DNA from: an uncultured Ruminococcus sp.
GTDB lineage: Bacteria > Bacillota > Clostridia > Oscillospirales > Ruminococcaceae
Length of the DNA stretch: 7,185 nt
Direction of reading: 5' to 3'
NCBI GenBank assembly: GCA_900556055.1
Contig: USNJ01000104.1
Span: forward strand, 1 to 7,185
Shown: positions 1 to 5,161 of the stretch, piece after piece
Layout: each line of letters starts with the position of its first letter
Numbering within the stretch: the stretch's first letter is position 1
Position numbers and translations under genes: made by a program
Notes under the pieces: generated by a model
Told to the model about the DNA's origin: nothing
The model's database searches: none
Seen by the model: the letters and a program-made list of their open reading frames with translations, nothing else

Positions 1-32
1 TAGATGCTATTCAGCAAGCTATTTTTCAATAT

Positions 33-98
33 TGTGCAGATCTGCATTATTTCTGACTGTGATTTTGTGATGCGACATGTCGTGCATACTTTTTATTT
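33..98 (+). repeat. Left arm of a perfect 66-bp inverted repeat
   Basis: Base-by-base comparison shows that this segment is the exact reverse complement of 218-283, with no mismatch over 66 bp. Pairing fails at the next base on both the outer side (32 with 284) and the inner side (99 with 217). The arm contains two 10-bp palindromes, GCAGATCTGC at 36-45 and CGACATGTCG at 73-82. I see no target-site duplication outside the arms, and only 32 bases of left flank are available. Confidence 0.95.
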
Positions 99-127
99 AT
101 TATATCAGAACAGGTGTGTCAAAATAC
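99..127 (-). promoter_or_regulatory. Candidate promoter reading leftward, away from the kinase gene
   Basis: On the minus strand 107-99 reads TGATATAAT, a perfect extended -10. A TTGACA also occurs at 122-117, but it is only 12 bp from the -10, too close for a standard -35, so recognition would rely on the extended -10. Transcription would run out through the left arm. If the 99-217 loop were inverted, the same -10 would face the kinase gene. AT-rich DNA yields such matches by chance. Confidence 0.4.
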
Positions 128-217
128 GGACAACCGGCTTTCGGCAAATCAAACTTTATCAGGCGGTTCGGTGTAATTCCTGTTATAAACAGCAAGATGC
201 TTTTTAAATCATCAAAC
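99..217. other. 119-bp loop between the inverted-repeat arms, candidate invertible segment
   Basis: No credible coding region is present. The left edge holds a minus-strand extended -10 sequence. Near the right side there is a weaker plus-strand extended -10 (TGTTATAAA, 181-189). A short hairpin AGCA-AGA-TGCT followed by five T (191-205) could act as a weak terminator. The arrangement, a promoter at the edge of a segment bounded by inverted repeats, is that of phase-variable invertible DNA, but no recombinase gene or alternate orientation is visible in this window. Confidence 0.4.
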
Positions 218-283
218 AAATAAAAAGTATGCACGACATGTCGCATCACAAAATCACAGTCAGAAATAATGCAGATCTGCACA
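218..283 (-). repeat. Right arm of the 66-bp inverted repeat
   Basis: Exact reverse complement of 33-98, ending 119 bp upstream of the kinase start codon. It carries the same two palindromes in opposite order, CGACATGTCG at 234-243 and GCAGATCTGC at 271-280. Perfect identity over 66 bp in non-coding DNA implies recent origin, gene conversion between arms or selection on both copies. A transcript crossing both arms would fold into a very stable stem. Confidence 0.95.
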
Positions 284-302
284 CCAAAAACAAATTGAAA
301 TA

Positions 303-311
303 TGATATAAT
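303..311 (+). promoter_or_regulatory. Possible upstream extended -10 for the kinase gene
   Basis: TGATATAAT matches the extended -10 consensus. The position about 17 bp upstream (283-288) has no good -35. The 13-bp string TGATATAATAAAT here is identical to the minus-strand string at 107-95 on the inner side of the left repeat arm. It is a weaker candidate than the element at 341-369. Confidence 0.3.
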
Positions 312-340
312 AAATTTGTTAAGAAAATTTGCTTTAATGC

Positions 341-369
341 TTTTCAAATGTAAAAAAATATGTTATAAT
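341..369 (+). promoter_or_regulatory. Likely promoter of the LRR kinase gene
   Basis: TATAAT at 364-369 is preceded by TGT, giving an extended -10. A partial -35, TTTTCA (341-346), lies 17 bp upstream. Transcription would start near 376 and leave a short leader containing the ribosome binding site GGGGTGAGG at 391-399. Confidence 0.6.
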
Positions 370-402
370 ATAAGCAATATGCATCATATAGGGGTGAGGA
401 TC

Positions 403-2232
403 ATGTCAGCAAAACAGAAAATAAGCGGAGCGGGGGCAGATGCCGCTGACTTTGTTGGCATTGAATATGATGCGCTCGGGACGGGCTTTCTGCTGAATGA
501 ACGATATGTTATCGGAAAGATGATAGGCTGCGGAGGCTTCGGCATAATCTATCTTGCATATGATGAAAAAGATGAGAAAACAGTCGCAGTCAAGGAGTAT
601 TATCCGAATGGGCTGGCGGTCAGGGCTGATGATAATGTCACAGTCGAACCGCTGACATCATTTCAGAGCGGGGAATATTCCGAGGGGCTGGAAAGATTCC
701 TGCGGGAAGCGGAAATGATAATGCAGCTCGGCGAAAGCACCAAAATACTGGGGGTTTACGATGTTTTCACGGCAAACGGCACAGCTTATTATGCCATGGA
801 TTATTTCAAGGGGATATCACTGAACGATTATGTGAAGCACTTCGGGGAGATATCCGTCAGTCAGGCTGTATATATCGCAGAGCAGCTGCTGCCTGCATTG
901 GCGGATATGCACAGCCGTAAAATGCTCCACAGAGATGTATCTCCCGATAATATCATGCTCTGCGAAAACGGGAGGGTAATGCTTGTCGATTTCGGCTCGG
1001 CGAGGAGGATATCCGAAAAAAGAAATAACTATTCGGTCACGCTGAAGGAAGGCTTTGCGCCGCTTGAACAGTATCAGCGAAGCGGAAATCAAGGCGGCTG
1101 GACGGATCTGTATTCGCTGGGAACGTCACTTCTTTTCAGCACGACTCTCCGTATTCCCGAGGATCCGATGACGCGTCTTGAAAGCGATTCATCATTTTCC
1201 GCTGAACTCAGCAGTCTGCCGAAAAGCTTCTCAGTCATCATAAAAAAAGCGTCTGCGCTGAAAATTGAGGACAGATACAGCAGTGCGGAGGAAATGCTTG
1301 GTGACATAAAAAACTGCGGGATTGCGCCCGAACCTGTGCCGATCGACGAGAAGATACTGGAAGGCACGGCATATCCGCAGCCCACGGTGCGAAGGCGCAG
1401 GAGGAAAAGAAAAGCGGGGATAATTGCCGCAGTTTCAGCCGCAGTGCTGTGCATAGCCGCAGTATTTGTGTTTCATAGGATAGAGGATAACGTCATCACA
1501 GAAGTCAAGATCGGCGGGGAAATATTTTCTACGGATACGACAGAGCTTGATCTTTCCGACCGTGAGCTGACAAATGTGCAGCTGGCAAATGTCAAGCATC
1601 TGAAAAAGCTTACATATCTCAATGTCAATGATAATTATCTGACCGATCTTTCTTGCCTGAAAGGTCTGGAAGATCTGGAATCCATTCACTTCAACAATAA
1701 TCGGGTATCGGATATAAGCTTCATGGAAAATATGGAGCATCTCAAAAAAATCAGCGCAGAAAATAATCTGATAGATGATATATCCGTACTGAGCGGAAAA
1801 ACGGAGCTTCAGGAAGTGTTTTTCGGGGATAATTATGTTACGGATATCACTCCTCTCAAAAGCAGCCGCGGGCTTGTGAAGGTCGGCTTCAATGAGGCGC
1901 AGATAGGGGATATAAGGGCGCTTGACGGAATGACTGAGCTTGAAATGGTGTGCCTTGCGGGCTGCGGACTTTATGATATCGAGCCGCTTTCCGAGTCCAA
2001 GAAGCTGAGATTTGTTTATCTCGGAAGAAACAATCTCACGGATCTTTCGCCGCTTGCGGGCTGCACGATCGAGGAATTTTACATTGACAACAATATGCTT
2101 TCGGGATATACCGACAGCTTTTCGGGGATCACGCTTAACGGTTTTGCGGCTATGGAGGGCAACGGTTTTTCCGAATATGAAATAGAAAAGATATGCAATA
2201 CGATGTCGGGGGATTTTACGGTATACTATTAA
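403..2232 (+). CDS. Membrane Ser/Thr protein kinase with extracellular leucine-rich repeats
   Basis: Predicted 609-residue transmembrane protein kinase. I chose ATG 403 because GGGGTGAGG lies just upstream; an in-frame ATG at 229 falls in the repeat arm and lacks such a site. The cytoplasmic kinase domain spans about residues 35-305. It shows the glycine loop GCGGFG (42-47), the ATP-binding lysine K64 in VAVK, a likely alpha-C Glu E102, catalytic HRD (176-178) with N183, DFG (196-198), GFAPLEQY (217-224) and D235. The usual Lys two residues after the catalytic Asp is Ser (HRDVSPDN). A basic stretch (R330-K337) precedes one membrane helix (338-357), which predicts an outside C-terminus. Residues about 381-565 form eight or so 22-residue internalin/SDS22-type leucine-rich repeats. 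No LPXTG anchor is seen. The LRRs replace the PASTA repeats of PrkC/PknB and may bind a protein or glycan. Ligand and targets are unknown. It sits 118 bp upstream of a small HTH gene. The kinase call is firm; the sensor role is inference. Confidence 0.93.
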   Translation: MSAKQKISGAGADAADFVGIEYDALGTGFLLNERYVIGKMIGCGGFGIIYLAYDEKDEKTVAVKEYYPNGLAVRADDNVTVEPLTSFQSGEYSEGLERFLREAEMIMQLGESTKILGVYDVFTANGTAYYAMDYFKGISLNDYVKHFGEISVSQAVYIAEQLLPALADMHSRKMLHRDVSPDNIMLCENGRVMLVDFGSARRISEKRNNYSVTLKEGFAPLEQYQRSGNQGGWTDLYSLGTSLLFSTTLRIPEDPMTRLESDSSFSAELSSLPKSFSVIIKKASALKIEDRYSSAEEMLGDIKNCGIAPEPVPIDEKILEGTAYPQPTVRRRRRKRKAGIIAAVSAAVLCIAAVFVFHRIEDNVITEVKIGGEIFSTDTTELDLSDRELTNVQLANVKHLKKLTYLNVNDNYLTDLSCLKGLEDLESIHFNNNRVSDISFMENMEHLKKISAENNLIDDISVLSGKTELQEVFFGDNYVTDITPLKSSRGLVKVGFNEAQIGDIRALDGMTELEMVCLAGCGLYDIEPLSESKKLRFVYLGRNNLTDLSPLAGCTIEEFYIDNNMLSGYTDSFSGITLNGFAAMEGNGFSEYEIEKICNTMSGDFTVYY

Positions 2233-2244
2233 TACTAAAAACCT

Positions 2245-2322
2245 ATTGAATTATGGGAATCTCCCGCCGCAAAACCGCATATATCAAAGCTTTTGCGGCG
2301 ATTTCTTCTCCATAATTCCAAT
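2245..2322 (+). terminator. Long imperfect stem-loop after the kinase gene, possible terminator
   Basis: A perfect 10-bp stem, CGCCGCAAAA (2265-2274) with TTTTGCGGCG (2291-2300), closes a 16-nt loop. Further out, AATTATGG (2249-2256) pairs with CCATAATT (2310-2317), and ATTG (2245-2248) with CAAT (2319-2322). The T-rich stretch after the inner stem (ATTTCTTCT) is poor for intrinsic termination, so this may be only a partial terminator, an attenuator or a structured spacer ahead of the HTH gene. Confidence 0.5.
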
Positions 2323-2338
2323 GGTTTTTATTATAGTT
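2311..2338 (+). repeat. Copy 1 of a 28-bp repeated motif upstream of the HTH gene
   Basis: Matches 2797-2824 at 25 of 28 positions (differences at 2319, 2325 and 2336). It starts CATAATTC and ends in an AT-rich -10-like tail (TATAGT, 2332-2337). If the tail were the -10, the transcript would start only about 7 nt before the ATG and lack the ribosome binding site, so an operator is easier to imagine than a promoter. The left end also forms the outer right arm of the stem-loop at 2245-2322. Confidence 0.7.
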
Positions 2339-2350
2339 GGGGGCTTTTTC

Positions 2351-2743
2351 ATGAAAACGGAAGATATAGAAAGAATGATCCGCCGCACCAAGCGTCTGAA
2401 TATGCAGGTGATAATGGATAATCCGCCGCCTGAATTCAGCAGCTATATACAGAATATTCTCGAAGAAAAGGGCATGAAAAGGAGCAGACTTATCCGTGCG
2501 CTCAATCTTGACAGAAATTACGGCTATCAGATACTGAACGGAACAAGACTGCCCACAAAGCAGCAGCTGATCCATATCGGTCTGTTTCTGAAGCTCAGTG
2601 TCGATCAGGTGCAGAGGATGCTGTGCTTGTGTGAAAGGGACGCTTTGTATGTCCGCCGTCCCGAAGATGCAAAGGCGATGCACTGCCTTGAACATGAGAT
2701 GGATTACGAAAAGGCGTGCGAATATATCTGGGGGGAAAAATAA
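2351..2743 (+). CDS. Small Cro/C1-type helix-turn-helix DNA-binding protein
   Basis: Predicted 130-residue soluble protein. ATG 2351 is preceded by GGGGG (2339-2343) at 7 nt, a modest ribosome binding site; a longer frame opening at 2246 would have its start in the stem-loop. Residues 1-25 are charged and probably helical. Residues about 29-92 look like a five-helix HTH fold: helix 1 near 29-40, helix 2 near 43-51, a probable recognition helix near 54-63 (DRNYGYQILN), then helices near 69-80 and 83-92. The C-terminal 38 residues are acidic and aromatic and end in EYIWGEK. No sensor, membrane or enzyme domain is visible. The position after the LRR kinase suggests a partner or target of that kinase, and Ser43/44-type residues near the HTH could in principle be modified; both ideas are inference. 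The 28-bp repeats on either side could be its binding sites. I do not recognise a named family member. Confidence 0.85.
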   Translation: MKTEDIERMIRRTKRLNMQVIMDNPPPEFSSYIQNILEEKGMKRSRLIRALNLDRNYGYQILNGTRLPTKQQLIHIGLFLKLSVDQVQRMLCLCERDALYVRRPEDAKAMHCLEHEMDYEKACEYIWGEK

Positions 2744-2749
2744 TTGGTT

Positions 2750-2784
2750 TCGGATCGGAGCAGATGCTTCGGTCCGATTTTTTT
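2750..2784 (+). terminator. Rho-independent terminator after the HTH gene
   Basis: A 12-bp stem (2750-2761 with 2766-2777, including two G-U pairs) closes a 4-nt loop AGAT and is followed by seven T (2778-2784). It starts 6 bp after the HTH stop codon and should separate the HTH transcript from the transporter gene. Confidence 0.85.
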
Positions 2785-2796
2785 CGTCAGATACTG

Positions 2797-2824
2797 CATA
2801 ATTCTAATGGCTTTTATTATAATT
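2797..2824 (+). repeat. Copy 2 of the 28-bp motif, upstream of the transporter gene
   Basis: Differs from 2311-2338 at only three positions. Here the tail contains a perfect TATAAT (2818-2823), without a convincing -35. It lies 13 bp after the terminator and about 98 bp before the transporter start codon, consistent with an operator or an upstream promoter. Conservation of 28 bp in non-coding DNA at two neighbouring genes suggests a shared regulator. Confidence 0.7.
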
Positions 2825-2876
2825 CTGAATGTCAAAACAATCTTTAAAATAAAATAACACCTGATGTTCAAAAGTA

Positions 2877-2885
2877 TGATATAAT
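2877..2885 (+). promoter_or_regulatory. Extended -10 promoter of the transporter gene
   Basis: TGATATAAT is a perfect extended -10, predicting a start near 2892. The -35 region about 17 bp upstream is weak. The leader then contains GGAGGA (2908-2913), 8 nt from the ATG at 2922. Confidence 0.65.
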
Positions 2886-2921
2886 GAAATTTAGCTGTTA
2901 AATTATCGGAGGAAATGCTTA

Positions 2922-4292
2922 ATGAGCAGAGAAAAACTTGGAAGCAGGCTCGGGTTCATACTCCTGAGTGCAGGCTGTGCTATCGGCATAGGAAATGTAT
3001 GGAAATTTCCGTATGTCGTAGGTCAGAACGGCGGAGGCATATTTGTAGTTATTTATTTGATCTTTCTTGTACTGCTGGGAATACCGGTGCTTACAATGGA
3101 GTTTTCCGTCGGAAGAGCGGCGCAGAAAAGCCCTATGAAAATGTACAGGGAGCTCGAACCTGAAGGAACGTTCTGGCATATCCACGGAAAGACATCGCTG
3201 GCAGGTTCATATCTGCTGCTGATGTTCTACACGACCGTTGCGGGCTGGATGATAAGATATTTCGTTTCGACTGCAAGCGGAGAACTTTCGGGACTTGATT
3301 CATCGGGAGTGGCTGAGCGTTTTGACATTATGCTTTCCAATGCGCCGATGATGGTGCTGTTCCTTGCGATAGTCATTGCGGCGGCAGTTCTGGTATGCTC
3401 GATCGGACTGGAAAACGGTCTTGAACGTGTGACAAAGTTCATGATGCTGGCTCTGCTCATAATTATGGTCATACTGGCGGTGAACAGCTTTTTCATGGAA
3501 GGCGGAAAGGCAGGAATAGCGTTCTATCTCAAACCCAATTTCGAGGAAGTAAGCAGGGTCGGAATAGGAAACATTATCGTGAATGCCATGAATCAGGCGT
3601 TTTTCACGCTGAGCCTTGGCATAGGTGCGATGGCTATTTTCGGAAGCTACATCGGCAAGGAAAGGTCACTTCTGAGCGAATCAATAAATGTTGCGCTGCT
3701 TGATACGCTGGTCGCAGTTTCATCGGGACTTATCATTTTCCCCGCATGCTTTGCATACGGAGTCGATGTTGACAGCGGACCGCGCCTTATCTTCATTACG
3801 CTGCCAAATATATTCAACAATATCCCGCTCGGAAGGCTCTGGGGCAGTCTGTTCTTTGTGTTTATGTCATTTGCTGCCCTTTCAACGGTGCTTGCCGTAT
3901 TTGAGGAGATAATAGCCTGCACCTCGGATCAGTTCGGCTGGAGCAGAAAAAAGGCGTGTGCGATCAACGGAATACTGCTTTTCGTGCTTTCTCTGCCGTG
4001 CTGTCTGGGATTTAATGTCCTGAGCAAAATCCAGCCTATGGGCGAGGGCTCGACTATACTGGATCTTGAGGATTTTCTCGTGAGCAACATCATACTTCCG
4101 CTCGGCTCGCTTGTGCTGATACTTTTCTGCACATCGAAAAAGGGCTGGGGCTGGGACAATTATCTGAACGAGGTCAACACAGGCAAGGGAATGAAGCTGA
4201 AAGGCTTTGTCAGGGGATACATGACATATGTTCTTCCCGTTATGGTCATTGTGCTTTTTGTTATCGGCATCGTGAGAACATTCGTAAAATAA
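2922..4292 (+). CDS. Sodium-dependent amino acid symporter, neurotransmitter:sodium symporter family
   Basis: Predicted 456-residue inner membrane protein of the LeuT-fold NSS/SNF family, which couples sodium entry to uptake of amino acids or related amines. A strong GGAGGA site supports ATG 2922. The broken first helix motif is clear: SAGCAIGIGN followed by VWKFPY at 16-31, with A20 and N25 matching the LeuT sodium-1 ligands. FFTLSLG (227-233) matches the unwound TM6, N256 matches the LeuT TM7 asparagine, and A318, S321 and T322 match the sodium-2 site. Hydrophobic segments near 11-30, 38-60, 91-115, 143-162, 170-190, 215-240, 250-275, 304-330, 348-366, 385-403 and 431-452 give 11 helices, as in bacterial members such as MhsT and TnaT. 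Sodium-ligand alignments are from memory of LeuT. Substrate is not determined. It appears monocistronic, with terminators on both sides. Confidence 0.95.
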   Translation: MSREKLGSRLGFILLSAGCAIGIGNVWKFPYVVGQNGGGIFVVIYLIFLVLLGIPVLTMEFSVGRAAQKSPMKMYRELEPEGTFWHIHGKTSLAGSYLLLMFYTTVAGWMIRYFVSTASGELSGLDSSGVAERFDIMLSNAPMMVLFLAIVIAAAVLVCSIGLENGLERVTKFMMLALLIIMVILAVNSFFMEGGKAGIAFYLKPNFEEVSRVGIGNIIVNAMNQAFFTLSLGIGAMAIFGSYIGKERSLLSESINVALLDTLVAVSSGLIIFPACFAYGVDVDSGPRLIFITLPNIFNNIPLGRLWGSLFFVFMSFAALSTVLAVFEEIIACTSDQFGWSRKKACAINGILLFVLSLPCCLGFNVLSKIQPMGEGSTILDLEDFLVSNIILPLGSLVLILFCTSKKGWGWDNYLNEVNTGKGMKLKGFVRGYMTYVLPVMVIVLFVIGIVRTFVK

Positions 4293-4300
4293 ATATAATT

Positions 4301-4343
4301 GCGTCCGTCTTTTATTCTTATTAATATAAGGCAGACGCTTTTT
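4301..4343 (+). terminator. Rho-independent terminator of the transporter gene
   Basis: GCGTCCGTCTT (4301-4311) pairs with AAGGCAGACGC (4328-4338), with one C-A mismatch and one G-U pair, around a 16-nt AT-rich loop. TTTTT (4339-4343) follows directly. It lies 8 bp after the stop codon. Confidence 0.85.
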
Positions 4344-4375
4344 ATATGCACATATACATAAATGTGCATATAAAA
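4340..4375. repeat. 14-bp perfect inverted repeat between transporter and tetR genes
   Basis: TTTTATATGCACAT (4340-4353) and ATGTGCATATAAAA (4362-4375) are exact reverse complements separated by 8 bp. The core TTTATATGCA appears again as a direct copy at 4386-4395, giving three copies upstream of the tetR promoter. It overlaps the T-tract of the preceding terminator. It could be a regulator binding site or an opposite-strand terminator; the sequence does not decide. Confidence 0.8.
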
Positions 4376-4417
4376 CATATGCCGATTTATATGCATCAAC
4401 AAATATCACGCAGATGA

Positions 4418-4446
4418 TTGACAAAATAAAATAACCATGTTATAAT
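4418..4446 (+). promoter_or_regulatory. Consensus promoter of the tetR-family gene
   Basis: TTGACA (4418-4423), exactly 17 bp, then TATAAT (4441-4446), preceded by TGT to give an extended -10. Both hexamers are perfect. A promoter this strong before a repressor gene suggests it is normally held down by autoregulation. Start near 4453, with AAGGAGA at 4464-4470 as ribosome binding site. Confidence 0.9.
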
Positions 4447-4450
4447 AACA
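4438..4450. promoter_or_regulatory. Palindrome over the -10, candidate TetR operator
   Basis: TGTTATAATAACA is a perfect 13-bp palindrome with a central A that covers the whole -10. ATGTTATAA also repeats directly at 4437-4445 and 4451-4459. Its place between promoter and start codon is typical for self-repression by TetR proteins. TetR sites are often a little longer, and part of the symmetry comes from the -10 itself. Confidence 0.5.
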
Positions 4451-4476
4451 ATGTTATAAAATAAAGGAGATTCGGT

Positions 4477-5079
4477 ATGCGGCAGGAAACGGCGGGCGTT
4501 ACGGAAGCACTTCTTGAAAGTGCAAAAAAAGAATTCCTGAAATATGGGTTCCATAATGCCAATCTTCGCAGGATATCTGCGGACAGCGGTGTCAGCACAA
4601 ACTCAATCTATACCAGGTTCGGCGATAAGGCGGGGCTGTTTGAAGCGGTCGTAAAGCCTGCGGCTGACGGTCTTATGCGGATATATCTCAAAAGTATAAA
4701 CGGCGCATCCGAATGCGGAGATGCCTCGGACGCAATGGGCATGGGCGATGAGGGAACAGAGCTTGTGCTGAAATATATCTACGGCAATTTCGATGTGTTC
4801 CGTCTTATCTTCTGCAATTCGGCAGGAACGGAATATGAGCATTATTTCGATAAGCTGGCGGAAACGGAGGAGCACTATTACAGGGAATTTGCAAAGCAGT
4901 TTGCAAAGGACGGACACAGCGTCAGCGACTTTTTTGTTCATGTCGTATGCAGGACGGGCTGGCAGTATATATACGAAGTCATTTCCCACGATATCCCCTA
5001 TGATGAGGCAAAGGATTTCATGAAAAGCATAAGGGAATATTGCTTTGCCGGCTGGGGACGTGTGCTTGGGCTGATTTGA
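4477..5079 (+). CDS. TetR/AcrR-family transcriptional regulator
   Basis: Predicted 200-residue dimeric DNA-binding protein. AAGGAGA sits 6 nt before ATG 4477. The N-terminal TetR HTH covers about residues 8-55, with the usual pattern: an F/YG turn (LKYGFHNANL, 21-30), helices 2 and 3 (RRISADSGVS, 31-40), then SIYTRFGDKAGLFEAV (43-58), close to the common form YxxFxxKxxL. Residues about 65-200 form the variable all-helical ligand and dimer domain, rich in aromatic residues and with several cysteines; it gives no ligand. Length is typical. It lies 82 bp upstream of two ABC transporter genes on the same strand and probably controls them along with itself. Ligand, and whether it senses an exported toxin or an imported compound, are unknown. 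Confidence 0.92.
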   Translation: MRQETAGVTEALLESAKKEFLKYGFHNANLRRISADSGVSTNSIYTRFGDKAGLFEAVVKPAADGLMRIYLKSINGASECGDASDAMGMGDEGTELVLKYIYGNFDVFRLIFCNSAGTEYEHYFDKLAETEEHYYREFAKQFAKDGHSVSDFFVHVVCRTGWQYIYEVISHDIPYDEAKDFMKSIREYCFAGWGRVLGLI

Positions 5080-5083
5080 TTTT

Positions 5084-5114
5084 AAAGCAGTAAAATACTA
5101 AACTACTGCTTTTT
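5084..5114 (+). terminator. Weak terminator or attenuator between tetR and the ABC genes
   Basis: AAAGCAGTA (5084-5092) pairs perfectly with TACTGCTTT (5104-5112) around an 11-nt loop, and the 3' arm runs into five T (5110-5114). The stem is AU-rich, so termination may be partial, allowing some readthrough from tetR. Confidence 0.6.
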
Positions 5115-5123
5115 AAATGCAGA

Positions 5124-5145
5124 TAAGTTAGCTTATGCTAACATA
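5124..5145. promoter_or_regulatory. Palindromic operator candidate upstream of the ABC genes, DtxR/IdeR-like
   Basis: The core GTTAGC-TTAT-GCTAAC (5127-5142) is a perfect palindrome, with TA at each outer end also symmetric. It ends 3 bp before the AGGAGGT ribosome binding site. The half-sites resemble the TTAGGTTAG-type half of DtxR/IdeR iron boxes. It could instead be bound by the neighbouring TetR protein or act as an RNA hairpin near the ribosome binding site. I see no strong promoter between tetR and this site; TATGCT at 5134-5139 is a poor -10. Confidence 0.5.
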
Positions 5146-5161
5146 AAAAGGAGGTCTTTTT

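Noticed and set aside
117..122. TTGACA on the minus strand as -35 for the loop promoter
   Set aside because: It is only 12 bp from the TATAAT, outside the working spacing of a sigma-70-type promoter, so only the extended -10 was counted.
4..282. Short open frames on both strands across the inverted repeat, sharing one peptide
   Set aside because: The shared peptide results from the two arms being reverse complements. No ribosome binding site supports translation, and the frames break in the loop.
33..283. Insertion sequence or MITE call for the inverted-repeat unit
   Set aside because: No transposase is present, the flanks show no target duplication and the arms make up more than half of the unit. 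The copy number elsewhere is unknown, so I kept it as a repeat only.
229..402. N-terminal extension of the kinase to ATG 229
   Set aside because: It would start inside the repeat arm with no ribosome binding site, run through two candidate promoters and add 58 residues unlike kinase N-termini. GGGGTGAGG before ATG 403 is decisive.
2243..2695. Minus-strand open frame opposite the HTH gene
   Set aside because: It has no ribosome binding site or recognisable domain and overlaps the better supported HTH gene almost completely.
2744..2921. Riboswitch in the leader of the transporter gene
   Set aside because: The gap contains a terminator, the 28-bp repeat and a promoter. The predicted leader after the start near 2892 is too short for a known riboswitch and no conserved core was recognised.
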